Source of the DNA: Deltaproteobacteria bacterium
Lineage (GTDB): Bacteria > Myxococcota_A > UBA9160 > UBA4427
Length of the DNA: 64,000 nt
Direction of reading: 5' to 3'
Assembly: GCA_029261835.1 (NCBI GenBank)
Contig: JAJDAO010000003.1
Location: 124,001-188,000, forward strand
The translations under genes were made by a program, and so were the position numbers. The first letter of the stretch is position 1, and each line of letters starts with the position of its first letter. Below the pieces are notes generated by a model. It made no database searches. It worked only from the letters and a program-made list of their open reading frames with translations, and was not told the DNA's origin. This document shows positions 9,616 through 17,702 of the stretch, piece after piece.

Positions 9616-10842
9616 ATGACGACGACAGACGCAACCAGGGATCCCTACTTCATCGACTTTCCGGGACGCATCGGCGCAATCCAGGCCGCAATGAAAGACG
9701 AAGGTCTCGACGTCTACCTGGGCTCACGGCTTAGAACGCTCACGTGGACGCTCGACGCGTTCTGCCCATGGCGCAGCTTCGTGGTGATCCCCCCGGACGG
9801 CCTGCCCACGGCCTTCACCTTCGCGATAGACGCCGCGCGGGTGGGCGACGACTCCTGGCTGCCCGACGAGAGAGTCCAGGGCTTCGCGCCGCAGTTGGGC
9901 CAAGACCAGATCCAGCAGCTGGCCGGCGTCATCCAAGGGCTGCTCCCCGGCGGCAAGGGCCGAGTCGGCATCGAAGACGGCATGTCTAACTACCTGCCCG
10001 AGGGCAACCTGACGCACTACGAATACCAGCGGCTTTCCGACGCCCTGCCCGGCAGCGAGCTCGTGAACTCGCATACGCTCATCGACCGCCTCGCCACCAT
10101 CAAGGACAAGGGCACCATCAATCGCTTCCGCGAAGCATCGCGCATAGTAGACGTCGGCCACGAGGCCGTGGCCGAGGCCCTGAAGGACGGCGGCCACCGC
10201 GGCATGACCGAGACCGAGGTCGCCGGCATCGCCGCGCTCGCCATGCGAAGGGCTGGAAGCGAATGGGAATGGTCGTTCACCGGCGGCAACGAGATCGCCA
10301 GCGGCCACCGCACCGGCTACGCCATGGGCGCCTGCACACCGGCGACGAACCGAGAGATCCGCGCCGGCGAGCCGCTCATGGTGGACATCCACTCCATGTT
10401 CAAGCTCGGCCTCGGCGACCACTCCCACAACTACCTGATCGCCCCCGTAAGCGACCGCCAGCGCTGGCACGCCGACAACTTCGTCAAGCTGACGGAGCGC
10501 ACGCTCGACACCTACCGTGCCGGCGTAACCCCGGGCGGCCTGGCCGCCGACATGCTCGCCTTCTCCGCCGACGGCGGCTTTGCCGATTACGTGCTCCCCG
10601 GCTTCGAACACGGCATCGGGATGCTCGGTGACGAATGGCGCATTGGTCTCAACGACGGACCCGTCCCCTACTGGACCAACCCCGACCACGTATACCAGGA
10701 GAACGAGCTGCTGATCTGCGCGCTCCAGTACGCGTGCCCGGATGAGAAGATCGGGTTCCGGTACGAGAATCCGATTCTTATCGGGAGGGATGGGTGCGAG
10801 CCGTTGTCGAGGTACCCGCTGTCGGTGGACGAGATCGAGTAG
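9616..10842 (+). CDS. M24 (Xaa-Pro peptidase/creatinase)-family hydrolase with incomplete metal-ligand set
   Basis: A 408-residue pita-bread-fold protein. The N-terminal ~150 residues correspond to the creatinase-N domain (RIGAIQAAMKDEGLDVYLGS), followed by the M24 catalytic domain. Of the five metal ligands of aminopeptidase P/prolidase I find the two Asp (MVDIH ... GLGDHSHN, ten residues between them) and the His (FEHGIG), and the last Glu (FRYENPILI), but the first Glu, normally in a (T/V)xEPG context, is replaced in the LICALQYA stretch. That pattern suggests a metal-independent creatinase-like or ectoine-hydrolase-like C-N hydrolase rather than a peptidase. GGAG lies 8 bases upstream of the ATG. 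The gene is divergent from the wHTH/AAA regulator, and TetR follows it. Confidence 0.8.
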   Translation: MTTTDATRDPYFIDFPGRIGAIQAAMKDEGLDVYLGSRLRTLTWTLDAFCPWRSFVVIPPDGLPTAFTFAIDAARVGDDSWLPDERVQGFAPQLGQDQIQQLAGVIQGLLPGGKGRVGIEDGMSNYLPEGNLTHYEYQRLSDALPGSELVNSHTLIDRLATIKDKGTINRFREASRIVDVGHEAVAEALKDGGHRGMTETEVAGIAALAMRRAGSEWEWSFTGGNEIASGHRTGYAMGACTPATNREIRAGEPLMVDIHSMFKLGLGDHSHNYLIAPVSDRQRWHADNFVKLTERTLDTYRAGVTPGGLAADMLAFSADGGFADYVLPGFEHGIGMLGDEWRIGLNDGPVPYWTNPDHVYQENELLICALQYACPDEKIGFRYENPILIGRDGCEPLSRYPLSVDEIE

Positions 10843-10883
10843 CGCTTCGCCGAGCGCTCGAGGATGACCATCTGATGCCGGCC

Positions 10884-10911
10884 TTGTAAAAAGCATGAAC
10901 GTTCGTATCAT
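10884..10911 (+). promoter_or_regulatory. Promoter of the tetR gene overlapping a degenerate TetR operator
   Basis: A -35-like TTGTAA (10884-10889) and a -10-like TATCAT (10906-10911) are 16 bp apart. Between them AGCATGAACGTTCGTATC (10892-10909) matches the perfect palindrome at 11526-11543 at 12 of 18 positions. The predicted transcription start falls at about the ATG at 10919, which has no Shine-Dalgarno sequence, so the mRNA may be leaderless. Autorepression by TetR is the simple reading. Confidence 0.5.
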
Positions 10912-10918
10912 ACCTCAC

Positions 10919-11527
10919 ATGAGCAAAGGCCAGCAGACGCGAGAGACCATCCTGGCGCGCGCGGTGGGGCTCGCCAGTGAGGTCGGGCTCGGTGGTCTCA
11001 CCATCGGGGGGCTCGCGGCCGATCTGGGCATGTCCAAGAGCGGGCTGTTCGCTCACTTCGGCTCGAAGGAGGCGCTCCAGCAGGAAGTGCTTCGCAAGAC
11101 GATGGAGCAGTTCGTTCACGCCGTCGTGGAGCCCGCCCAGTCGTGCGCTCCCGGAGAACGCCGCGTTCGCGCGCTCTTCCAGAACTGGCTCAGCTGGTCC
11201 CGAGCGCCGGACCTCCCGGGCGGCTGTCCCTTCGTGGGGGCATCGGCCGAGTTCGACAGCCAGTCGGGCCCCGTCCGAGATGTCGTCGCGTCCACCCAGC
11301 GCCAGTGGGTCGCGGTTCTTGTGCAAGCCGTCGAGCAGTCCCTCGGCGACGACTTCCCGCGCGACCTGGACCCCGAGCGCTTCGCCTTCGAGCTGTACGG
11401 GATCTATCTCACCCACCATCTGTACCGCCAGCTGCTCGATGAGCAACGCGCGGAGCGCTGGGCCCAGACGAGCTTCGAAGAGCTGATCGAGCGGGCCCGC
11501 AAGCCGCAACGCGCGCATAGAGAATAG
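10919..11527 (+). CDS. TetR/AcrR-family transcriptional regulator
   Basis: A 202-residue repressor. The N-terminal helix-turn-helix is typical (TRETILARAVGLASEVGLGGLTIGGLAADLGMSKSGLFAHFGSKEAL), and the C-terminal half is the ligand/dimer domain. An in-frame ATG at 10895 lies inside the promoter/operator, so I prefer the ATG at 10919, which starts MSKGQQTRE as in relatives. The stop codon TAG at 11525-11527 overlaps the first bases of the perfect palindrome that precedes the next gene. It probably represses itself and the downstream tautomerase-like gene; the inducer is unknown. Confidence 0.9.
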   Translation: MSKGQQTRETILARAVGLASEVGLGGLTIGGLAADLGMSKSGLFAHFGSKEALQQEVLRKTMEQFVHAVVEPAQSCAPGERRVRALFQNWLSWSRAPDLPGGCPFVGASAEFDSQSGPVRDVVASTQRQWVAVLVQAVEQSLGDDFPRDLDPERFAFELYGIYLTHHLYRQLLDEQRAERWAQTSFEELIERARKPQRAHRE

Positions 11528-11543
11528 TACGATCGATCGTACT
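11526..11543 (+). promoter_or_regulatory. Perfect 18-bp palindrome, probable TetR operator
   Basis: AGTACGATCGATCGTACT is its own reverse complement. It lies between the tetR stop and the ATG at 11557, with the GAGGAG ribosome-binding site right after it. Size and symmetry fit a TetR-family operator, and a related 18-mer sits in the tetR promoter. Confidence 0.7.
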
Positions 11544-11556
11544 GAGAGGAGATGAG

Positions 11557-12012
11557 ATGCCGATCGTCCACGTGCGGGTTCCGGAAGGGGTTTTCGACGC
11601 CGACGCCAAGCGGCGACTAGGGGAGGGCGTGACCAAGGCGGCCGCCGACGCAGAGCGGATTCCCGACGACGCGAATCACCGGATGTCCACATGGGTGCTG
11701 ATCGACGAAGTGAGATCGGGCAGCTGGTTCGCCGCCGGATCTGCCGAGGCCGCCTCCAAGTTCATCCCCGCGGTGGCCACGATGCATCCGCCGCAGGGCG
11801 TGCTCGACCTGGCGAAGCGGCAGGAATTCGCAGCCGCCTTCGAGAAGGCCGTGAAGCAAGCGGTGCCGTCGGGTGACGCGCGGCCCGTGCTCACGTCCTG
11901 CGTCATCTCGGACGTGCCCGAGGGGCACTACGCGGTGATGGGGCGGATCTTCACGCTCGCAGACTTCACTGCGATGGGCGGGTACGCGCATCTCCAGGGC
12001 GACGCGCAATAG
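11557..12012 (+). CDS. Tautomerase-superfamily-like protein
   Basis: A 151-residue cytoplasmic protein beginning Met-Pro (MPIVHVRVPEGVFDADAKRRLGEGVTKAAADA). Cleavage of Met would expose Pro1, the catalytic base of 4-oxalocrotonate tautomerase/MIF enzymes, and the following beta strand plus helix fit that fold. At 151 residues it could contain two fused beta-alpha-beta halves, as in CaaD/MSAD-type or cis-CaaD-like proteins. GAGGAG precedes the ATG at good spacing. It is the first gene after the 18-bp operator and therefore the best candidate target of the TetR protein. Substrate unknown. Confidence 0.6.
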   Translation: MPIVHVRVPEGVFDADAKRRLGEGVTKAAADAERIPDDANHRMSTWVLIDEVRSGSWFAAGSAEAASKFIPAVATMHPPQGVLDLAKRQEFAAAFEKAVKQAVPSGDARPVLTSCVISDVPEGHYAVMGRIFTLADFTAMGGYAHLQGDAQ

Positions 12013-12067
12013 CCCAGCTCCGTTTCAAGACACTCTGGAGCGGAGGCGTTGCAGCCGCGATGGTCCG

Positions 12068-12185
12068 GGAGGAGGAGCGCACGCCGGTTTCGCACATGCT
12101 GTGGAGCGTCCTGGCCGTCGCCGAACAGACGCGAGAACGGGTGCGCCCCAGTTCGTCGTCTACATCTTGGCTGCCCCGCTCCTCT
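12068..12185 (+). pseudogene. Decayed duplicate of the 5' end of the YhhN-like membrane-protein gene
   Basis: Bases 12068-12122 match 13376-13430 at 51 of 55 positions, covering the ribosome-binding site and the first 14 codons of the intact gene at 13389. In this copy the start codon reads ACG instead of ATG. After GTCGCC the frames diverge; a second frame then reads QFVVYILAAPLL and a stop, resembling NLVVQILCFF of the intact protein. It is therefore a truncated, frame-shifted, start-less remnant. Confidence 0.65.
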
Positions 12186-12312
12186 GAGAGCGAGCCAGGG
12201 TCTATCGCAGAATCCGGGCCTCTGACGCGCCCGGCCACCAGGCCGGTTGTGGGTTTTTCGCACACACTCTCTCGCGTAGCTGGTATAGACTGTCCGCAGG
12301 AGGGACCCTCCG

Positions 12313-12462
12313 ATGCGAGGCTCGCCTGCCCTTCTCGCTCTGCTCCCAATTGCGCTCCTTCTGGGCGCGCACAATGCCCGCCTCCTGCGCCGAGCTCACC
12401 GCCATCGGCATGAACACAGAGTCGGGCGGTGCGGCGCCCCCCGCCCTCGGCGAACGAAGTGA
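12313..12462 (+). CDS. Possible small signal-peptide-bearing ORF (49 aa)
   Basis: An ATG with AGGAGGG about ten bases upstream opens a 49-codon frame: a hydrophobic leader (MRGSPALLALLPIALLLGA) followed by an Arg/His-rich tail with no recognisable domain. The good ribosome-binding site and leader argue for translation, but the tail looks like non-coding composition, so it may be the start of a secreted-protein gene that has shifted frame. It overlaps no strong gene; the acetyltransferase starts 54 bases after it. Confidence 0.3.
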   Translation: MRGSPALLALLPIALLLGAHNARLLRRAHRHRHEHRVGRCGAPRPRRTK

Positions 12463-12515
12463 CCGAAGCGGAGGCGACGCAGCCTGCGGATCAGGAGGGG
12501 TGGGCGCCGACGCTG

Positions 12516-13148
12516 ATGAGCCACTGCTGCATCTTCCTATGCCGCTTCAAGAGCCGCAGGATCCGCACCCTGGTCATGCGACTCCTCTATCGCTTGGAGG
12601 GCGCGCACTATCAGTTCTATTCCCAGGCGCTGCGCACGATCTTTCGCAGGTACTATGGAGTCGAAGTGGGCATGTATTCCCACGGCGGCTGCTTCGTTCC
12701 GGGCAGATTCCCGGTCGGAACTAAGGTGGGGCGCTATTGCTCGATTGCGACAACCGCCCAGGCCCTTCGGGCAAACCATCCGATGAATCTCAAGTCCTCG
12801 CATGCCTTCTTCTTCAATCCGTCACTGGGGATCGCGAAAGAGTACCTGGCCCCCACTACTCAGCTGATCATCGGGAACGACGTCTGGATTGGGCACGGTG
12901 CGATCATCCTCCCGTCTGTGCGCAAGATCAGCGACGGGGCGGTGGTCGCAGCGGGAGCTGTCGTGAACAAGAATGTTCCGCCCTATTCGGTCGTGGTCGG
13001 GAACCCCTGCCGAGTCGTTCGCTATCGCTTCTCCAAGGAGCTGATCGAGGAACTGCTGGAAGAGAAATGGTGGCTGCGACCCATCGAGGCAGTTGCCAGG
13101 GAGTTCGAGGAGTTCCAACGTCCGCTCGAGAGCGAAGGGATCCGATAA
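12516..13148 (+). CDS. Hexapeptide-repeat (CatB-type/LbH) acyltransferase
   Basis: A 210-residue left-handed beta-helix O-acetyltransferase. The repeat section reads VGRYCSIATTAQALRANHPMN, then LIIGNDVWIGHGAIILPSVRKISDGAVVAAGAVVNKNVPPYSVVVGNPCRVV, with the NHP and VGNPC motifs of the xenobiotic/CatB-like subgroup; a C-terminal helix with EEKWWLRP follows. It transfers an acetyl group from acetyl-CoA to a sugar, antibiotic or lipopolysaccharide hydroxyl as a trimer. The frame is open further upstream to a GTG at 12429, but the ATG at 12516 gives the normal family length. No resistance-gene context. Confidence 0.85.
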   Translation: MSHCCIFLCRFKSRRIRTLVMRLLYRLEGAHYQFYSQALRTIFRRYYGVEVGMYSHGGCFVPGRFPVGTKVGRYCSIATTAQALRANHPMNLKSSHAFFFNPSLGIAKEYLAPTTQLIIGNDVWIGHGAIILPSVRKISDGAVVAAGAVVNKNVPPYSVVVGNPCRVVRYRFSKELIEELLEEKWWLRPIEAVAREFEEFQRPLESEGIR

Positions 13149-13290
13149 GGCGCGGAAGTCAATCGGAATGAGCATCCGGAGCAAGTTGTCATCGGCGCCG
13201 CCGTTCTCGCTCGCCAGGCCTGTCTCAGCCCCGATCCGAGCGCCTCGACGAATCACGCCGGGGACTCTCAGGCATACACCGTATTGAGAT

Positions 13291-13320
13291 AATCAGGATC
13301 GGAGAACTCCGATTCTGATT
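13291..13320. terminator. Long inverted repeat downstream of the acetyltransferase
   Basis: Two 14-base arms, AATCAGGATCGGAG and CTCCGATTCTGATT, separated by AA, pair with a single G-U position. It lies 143 bases after the acetyltransferase stop and 68 bases before the next ATG, without a T-run. It could be a terminator or a regulatory hairpin of the YhhN-like gene. Confidence 0.4.
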
Positions 13321-13388
13321 CGGCCAGCTTCCGGGGATCAGGTAACGGCCACTGTGATAGGCTGTGCGCGGCGCAGGAGGAGGAGCGC

Positions 13389-14114
13389 ATGCCGATGTCG
13401 CACATGCTGTGGATCGTCCTGGCCGTCGCCAATCTGGTTGTCCAGATCCTGTGCTTCTTTCGCGACCAGAGCAGGCCTCTCTTCTGGGCGAAGAAGGTCA
13501 CCACGCCCCTGCTGCTCTTCAGCGCATTCCTGATTCTCTGGTATCACTCGGGCACGGCTTTCTCAGTCGCTTCGATCATCTTGCTGGCGATGGGCGTTGG
13601 CGAGATTGGAATAGAGGGATCTCAGGTTGTGACGTCCCAGGGCAGACCTCCGACCGCCCTGGAAAGATGGTCCGTCACCGCTGCGGGGCTGCTGTTTCTG
13701 CTGGTGAACGTCTTTCTTGGGACGGTTCTGCTCATCCGAATCAGCGCGGCGCTCCCCATCGCCATCGGGTTCGGCGCCGCTGCTGCAGTGGTCACGACCA
13801 TGCTGATGCTCGTGTTCAAGCTCTTCGCGCCGGAGAAGACCGTGCGAACTCAGATGCTCCTCTACGCGCCTGGGCTCGTGGTGCTGGCAGCCGGGGCGGT
13901 GGCTGCTCTGTCTGGCCCCGTCTCCCGTCTTGGGGTCGCCGCAATCATTCTGACCGTCTCCGATTCTCTCGTCTTGATTCGGATGGGCGCGGGCTTCGAC
14001 AAGACCACGCCCAGGGGCAAAGGGAATCTCTTCGTTCTGATGGTGGCAATACTGCTCCTCTACTACGTCTATATGGGTGTTCTGATCAGCACGGGCAGCC
14101 CCTTCGCGGGGTAA
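13389..14114 (+). CDS. Polytopic membrane protein, YhhN/TMEM86-like
   Basis: A 241-residue protein with seven or eight hydrophobic segments. Landmarks resemble the YhhN/TMEM86 (lysoplasmalogenase-like) family: FWAKKVTTPLLLFSAFLIL near residues 30-50 (like the KPLTTPLLL motif), and a late ILTVSDSLVLIRM (like SDSLLAxNKF). The family hydrolyses vinyl-ether lysophospholipids in eukaryotes; the bacterial role is unclear. GGAGGAGGAG precedes the ATG. A broken copy of its 5' end lies 1.3 kb upstream. The family call is by motif only. Confidence 0.55.
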   Translation: MPMSHMLWIVLAVANLVVQILCFFRDQSRPLFWAKKVTTPLLLFSAFLILWYHSGTAFSVASIILLAMGVGEIGIEGSQVVTSQGRPPTALERWSVTAAGLLFLLVNVFLGTVLLIRISAALPIAIGFGAAAAVVTTMLMLVFKLFAPEKTVRTQMLLYAPGLVVLAAGAVAALSGPVSRLGVAAIILTVSDSLVLIRMGAGFDKTTPRGKGNLFVLMVAILLLYYVYMGVLISTGSPFAG

Positions 14115-14175
14115 TGGTGGCTGCGTTCTCTGCCTCTTCACCTCGCGCGTCCACCGACTCGCGCTGCGATCCCGA

Positions 14176-15525
14176 CTACGACAGATACCCGAGATAGTCC
14201 GGTTGAAGCGAAAGCATCGTGTCGAGCATCTCTTCGGCCTCTTCGAGCTTGTCGACGACCGGGTCGACGAGCAGCGCTTGAAGGACGAGATCCTTCGAGC
14301 CAGAGATGATCGCCTCGGCGGTTAGATCGTGGACGGCGGCCTGGTTCATCAGCAGCCCGGCGAAGCCGGTCGGGATCGGCCCCGGTGAACGTCCCCGCAC
14401 GCCACTCGCATCGATGATCCCCGGGACCTCGACGACGATCCAATCGGGCAGCTGCGGAATAAGCCCACGATTCGGCACGTTGACCGCCGTTTCCTCGTAG
14501 CCCTCGTTCGTTTCGATCCCTTCGATGATCGACACGAGGCGCTCGGACTGCTGCAACTTGATCGCCGGATCCGCGCGATTCGTCCACTTCTTGTAGTAGG
14601 TATAGAAGTCGAGGATCCCGCGATGATCGGCGACATCGTGGGCCCACTGGACGTATTCACCAAGGTGGCTGTCGGTCGTGATCGGCAACACGCCGAACTT
14701 CTCGAGCAGCACCCGGAACAGACCCCGCTCCGCCCAGGCCCCCGCGCCGGCGCGGAGCGCCGGCTCACTGCCCGGTGTCGAACCCGCCTGGCCATCGAGC
14801 AGCGTCTTCATCAGGGTGCCGAGGTCGGGCAGATCGTGGAAGTAGTCGGCGGCCTTCTCCCGCACCAAGGGGTACACGTCCTCGCCCGAGTCCTTGAGCC
14901 GACATTCCGTTAGCACGCTGAAGTGGTTGAGGCCGCCAGCGCGGAACTCGATGTTGCTCATCGGCTGGTCGAGAATCGCCGGAAGATGCTGCTGGAGCGA
15001 CGCGATCTCGTGACAGAGCCCAACGAAGCGGACGTCGGGATGGGCGCGGTGGACCGTCGTGCAGATCCGGCTCATCGGGTTGCTGTAGTTGAAGACGATC
15101 GCGTCGGGGCAGATGCGCCGGACGTCCTCGCAGATCGCCAGGATCGGTGGGGTCACGCGCAGCGAATGGAAGAGGCCCCCCGGCCCGCCGTTCTCGCCGA
15201 AGACCTGCCTCATGCCGTATTGCAGCGGAATCGCCCTGTCCTGCTCCCAGAGCTCGAAGCGATCGCCGACTTCGATCGCGATCACACAGTAGTCGGCGCC
15301 GAGGAGCGCCGACTTGCGGTCGGTGGTCGCCGAGAGCGAGAACGCAATGCCGTGCTCCTCTATGAAGGCTTCTCCCGCCTTGCGAACCCGCTCGAGCGCG
15401 TCGGGATTGATGTCATGGAGAACGACATGACTCCCTTCGAGGAGCTCGCTCTGGAAGAAATCTCCGAGCATGTCGAAGCCGAATTGGGCGCTACCGGCGC
15501 CGATCAGGACGATACGAGTGGGCAT
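14176..15525 (-). CDS. Glycoside hydrolase family 4 (NAD+/Mn2+-dependent)
   Basis: A 449-residue GH4 enzyme. The ATG at 15525 starts right at the Rossmann fold (MPTRIVLIGAGSAQFGFDML); 22 codons further upstream are in frame but not family-like. The NAD-binding glycines are followed by FxxNYSNPM, the metal-binding Cys-His region (GLCHE) and GGLNHFS, all hallmarks of GH4. These enzymes cleave alpha- or beta-glycosides by oxidation at C3 and elimination, using Mn2+ and NAD+. The substrate (alpha-galactoside, alpha-glucuronide or a 6-phospho-glycoside) cannot be fixed from sequence; no PTS is nearby, so a non-phosphorylated sugar is more likely. Confidence 0.9.
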   Translation of the reverse strand: MPTRIVLIGAGSAQFGFDMLGDFFQSELLEGSHVVLHDINPDALERVRKAGEAFIEEHGIAFSLSATTDRKSALLGADYCVIAIEVGDRFELWEQDRAIPLQYGMRQVFGENGGPGGLFHSLRVTPPILAICEDVRRICPDAIVFNYSNPMSRICTTVHRAHPDVRFVGLCHEIASLQQHLPAILDQPMSNIEFRAGGLNHFSVLTECRLKDSGEDVYPLVREKAADYFHDLPDLGTLMKTLLDGQAGSTPGSEPALRAGAGAWAERGLFRVLLEKFGVLPITTDSHLGEYVQWAHDVADHRGILDFYTYYKKWTNRADPAIKLQQSERLVSIIEGIETNEGYEETAVNVPNRGLIPQLPDWIVVEVPGIIDASGVRGRSPGPIPTGFAGLLMNQAAVHDLTAEAIISGSKDLVLQALLVDPVVDKLEEAEEMLDTMLSLQPDYLGYLS

Positions 15526-15790
15526 GGACGCTCCGTTCAGAGGTACGAAGAGAGGGGGCAGAGGCATTGGGAGGGGCTCGATGGACGCCACGCCGTCGAG
15601 CCGAGGAGTCAGTGTACCAGCCCGATTGGGGATGCGGGCCGACCCACCCGAGCGAGGTCCGTTCGCGGTCGGTGGGCCGAGCGCTCTCGTGGCGCAGAGG
15701 GAGGAAGCCCCCCAACCGCTCCCTCAGACGGTGTAGACTTCCGCTACGGTGGCCGCTCGCTCCGCCGCCAGCATGGGGAGACTTGCCGCG

Positions 15791-17608
15791 ATGGAACTCA
15801 AGCGATTCGGCGATGCGATAGTCCACATCAACCTCTCTACGGGCGACATCGAGACGAGGCCGACGCCCAGCGACTGGACGCAGAAGTACATCGGTGCCCG
15901 CGGTCTCGGCGTCCGCTACGTGCTCGAAGCCGGTCCCGAGGTCGAGGCCCTCTCTCCGGACAACGTCCTGTGCTTCCTCAACGGTCCCCTCTCCGGCTCG
16001 GAGACCAGCATGAGCGGCCGTTGGGCATGTGTGACGAAGTCGCCACTGACGGGGACCGTTACGGACTCGCACCAGGGCGGCTGGGCCGGCGCGCGCCTGC
16101 GATGGGCCGGACTCGACGGACTTATCTTCGAAGGCGCGTCGGACACGCCCGTCTACTGCTTCGTCGACGAGAACGGCGACGTCTCGATCCGCGATGCGTC
16201 CGACTGCTGGGGCTTGAACATCCACGCCACCGTCGAGCACTTCCGGGACAAGTACGGAAAGAAGAATCTGTCTGTGAACGCCATCGGCATCGCCGGCGAG
16301 AACGAGGTGCGCTTTGCCGCCTGGGTAAACGAGGACGACCGCGCATTCGGACGCGGCGGTACGGGTGCCGTCGGTGGAAGCAAGAAGCTGAAGGCGATCG
16401 TCATCCGGGCGAGTCGCGCCAAGAGCCAGATTGACGACCCCGTTGCCTGGAAGACCGTTCGCCGCGAAGCGCTCGATGCAATCCGGGACGAGAAGAACCT
16501 GACGTCCCCGAAGAAGGGCGGCCTTTCGGTCTATGGCACGAACGTGCTGATGAACATCACGAACGAGATCGGCGCACTCGGTACGAGGAACAGTCAGGTC
16601 ACTTCGTTCGGTGAGCGGGCCGAAGCCGTCTCGGGCGAATTCGTGGAGCAGAACATCCTCGTCGGGGACCCCACGTGCCATGCGTGCCCCGTTGCCTGCA
16701 AGAAGGAAGTCGAGATCAAGGAGGGTCCGTACAAGGGCCTCCAGATGGAAAGCGTCGAGTACGAACCGGCGTGGGCGCTCGGTTCGAATTGCGACAACGA
16801 CGACGTGGCTTCGATCGCGAAGATGATCGACCAATGCAACGACCTCGGCATGGATCCGATCGAGCTGGGCAACGCGCTCTCGATGTGGATGGAGGCGACG
16901 GATCGTGGCTGGCTGGACGGCGGCGGTCTCGCGTGGGGCGACACCGCCGCGATGGTTGCCGCCATCGAAGCCATCGCCTCGCGTGAGGGCGACGGGGCGA
17001 TCCTCGCGGAGGGCCCCGCCCGTGCTGCCGAGAAGATCGGCCACGGTGAGATCGCAATGCACGTGAAGGGGCAGGCGCTCCCCGCCTACGACCCGCGCGG
17101 TCTGAAGGGGATGGGCCTCGGCTATGCGACGAGCAACCGGGGCGCCTGCCATCTGCGTGCCTATGTCGCCGCGGCCGAACTCGGAGTCGTCCCGATCGAC
17201 GCGAATCCGCTCGACTGGAAGGGCAAGGGCGAACTCGTGAAGGCGTTCCAAGACCTGCACGCGTTCTCTGATTCGCTCGACCTCTGCAAGTTCAGCGCAT
17301 TCGCCGAGGACGCCGAGCTCTATGCGAAGCAGTACGCGACCGCGATGGGCGTGGAGATCAGCGCCGAGGATGTCGTGCGCGCGGGAGAACGCATCTACAA
17401 CCTCGAGCGCTACTACAACAACCTCGCCGGGTTCCGCGAAGGTTCGGACATCCTGCCGCAGCGCTACCTCGACGAGCCTTCGACGATGGGCGGCTCGAAG
17501 GGCCATGTCTCCGAGCTGGACGACATGCTCGCCGAATACTACGCCGCGAGGGGTTGGAAGGACGGCGTCGTGCCGGAAGACAAGCTGCGAGAACTCGGGA
17601 TCCTCTGA
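15791..17608 (+). CDS. Aldehyde:ferredoxin oxidoreductase family (tungsten-pterin) enzyme
   Basis: A 605-residue AOR-family enzyme. The ATG at 15791 has GGGGAG ten bases upstream and starts MELKRFGDAIVHINLSTG. Fe-S ligands are present: CHACPVAC (C-x2-C-x3-C) around residue 297 and a distal Cys in SLDLCKF. Pterin-binding motifs ARGLGVRYV and YDPRGLKGMGLGYATSNRGACHLRAY are complete. AOR oxidises aldehydes to acids, or runs in reverse or on aromatic acyl-CoA in some bacteria, using a bis-pterin tungsten centre and ferredoxin. A MoaD-like gene follows 94 bases later, as expected for a dedicated cofactor-assembly partner. No hydrogenase-like or AorB electron-transfer gene is in view. Confidence 0.93.
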   Translation: MELKRFGDAIVHINLSTGDIETRPTPSDWTQKYIGARGLGVRYVLEAGPEVEALSPDNVLCFLNGPLSGSETSMSGRWACVTKSPLTGTVTDSHQGGWAGARLRWAGLDGLIFEGASDTPVYCFVDENGDVSIRDASDCWGLNIHATVEHFRDKYGKKNLSVNAIGIAGENEVRFAAWVNEDDRAFGRGGTGAVGGSKKLKAIVIRASRAKSQIDDPVAWKTVRREALDAIRDEKNLTSPKKGGLSVYGTNVLMNITNEIGALGTRNSQVTSFGERAEAVSGEFVEQNILVGDPTCHACPVACKKEVEIKEGPYKGLQMESVEYEPAWALGSNCDNDDVASIAKMIDQCNDLGMDPIELGNALSMWMEATDRGWLDGGGLAWGDTAAMVAAIEAIASREGDGAILAEGPARAAEKIGHGEIAMHVKGQALPAYDPRGLKGMGLGYATSNRGACHLRAYVAAAELGVVPIDANPLDWKGKGELVKAFQDLHAFSDSLDLCKFSAFAEDAELYAKQYATAMGVEISAEDVVRAGERIYNLERYYNNLAGFREGSDILPQRYLDEPSTMGGSKGHVSELDDMLAEYYAARGWKDGVVPEDKLRELGIL

Positions 17609-17702
17609 GGCGAAGCAGCGAGGTCGTGGTCAGCGACACCGCAGGCGACGTGAGCGAACCCGGCGGGCGGAGGCCCCGATCAGTGGTCAGTGAGACTTCG
17701 CA

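Larger units (their letters stand above)
12013..12515. other. Intergenic region with a broken gene copy and a small ORF
   Basis: About 500 bases between the tautomerase-like gene and the acetyltransferase. It holds the decayed copy at 12068-12185 and a possible small secreted peptide gene at 12313-12462; the rest shows nothing supported. Confidence 0.5.

Noticed and set aside
14923..16434. 503-codon plus-strand frame spanning GH4 antisense and the AOR 5' part.
   Set aside because: It crosses two well-supported genes out of frame; no domain.
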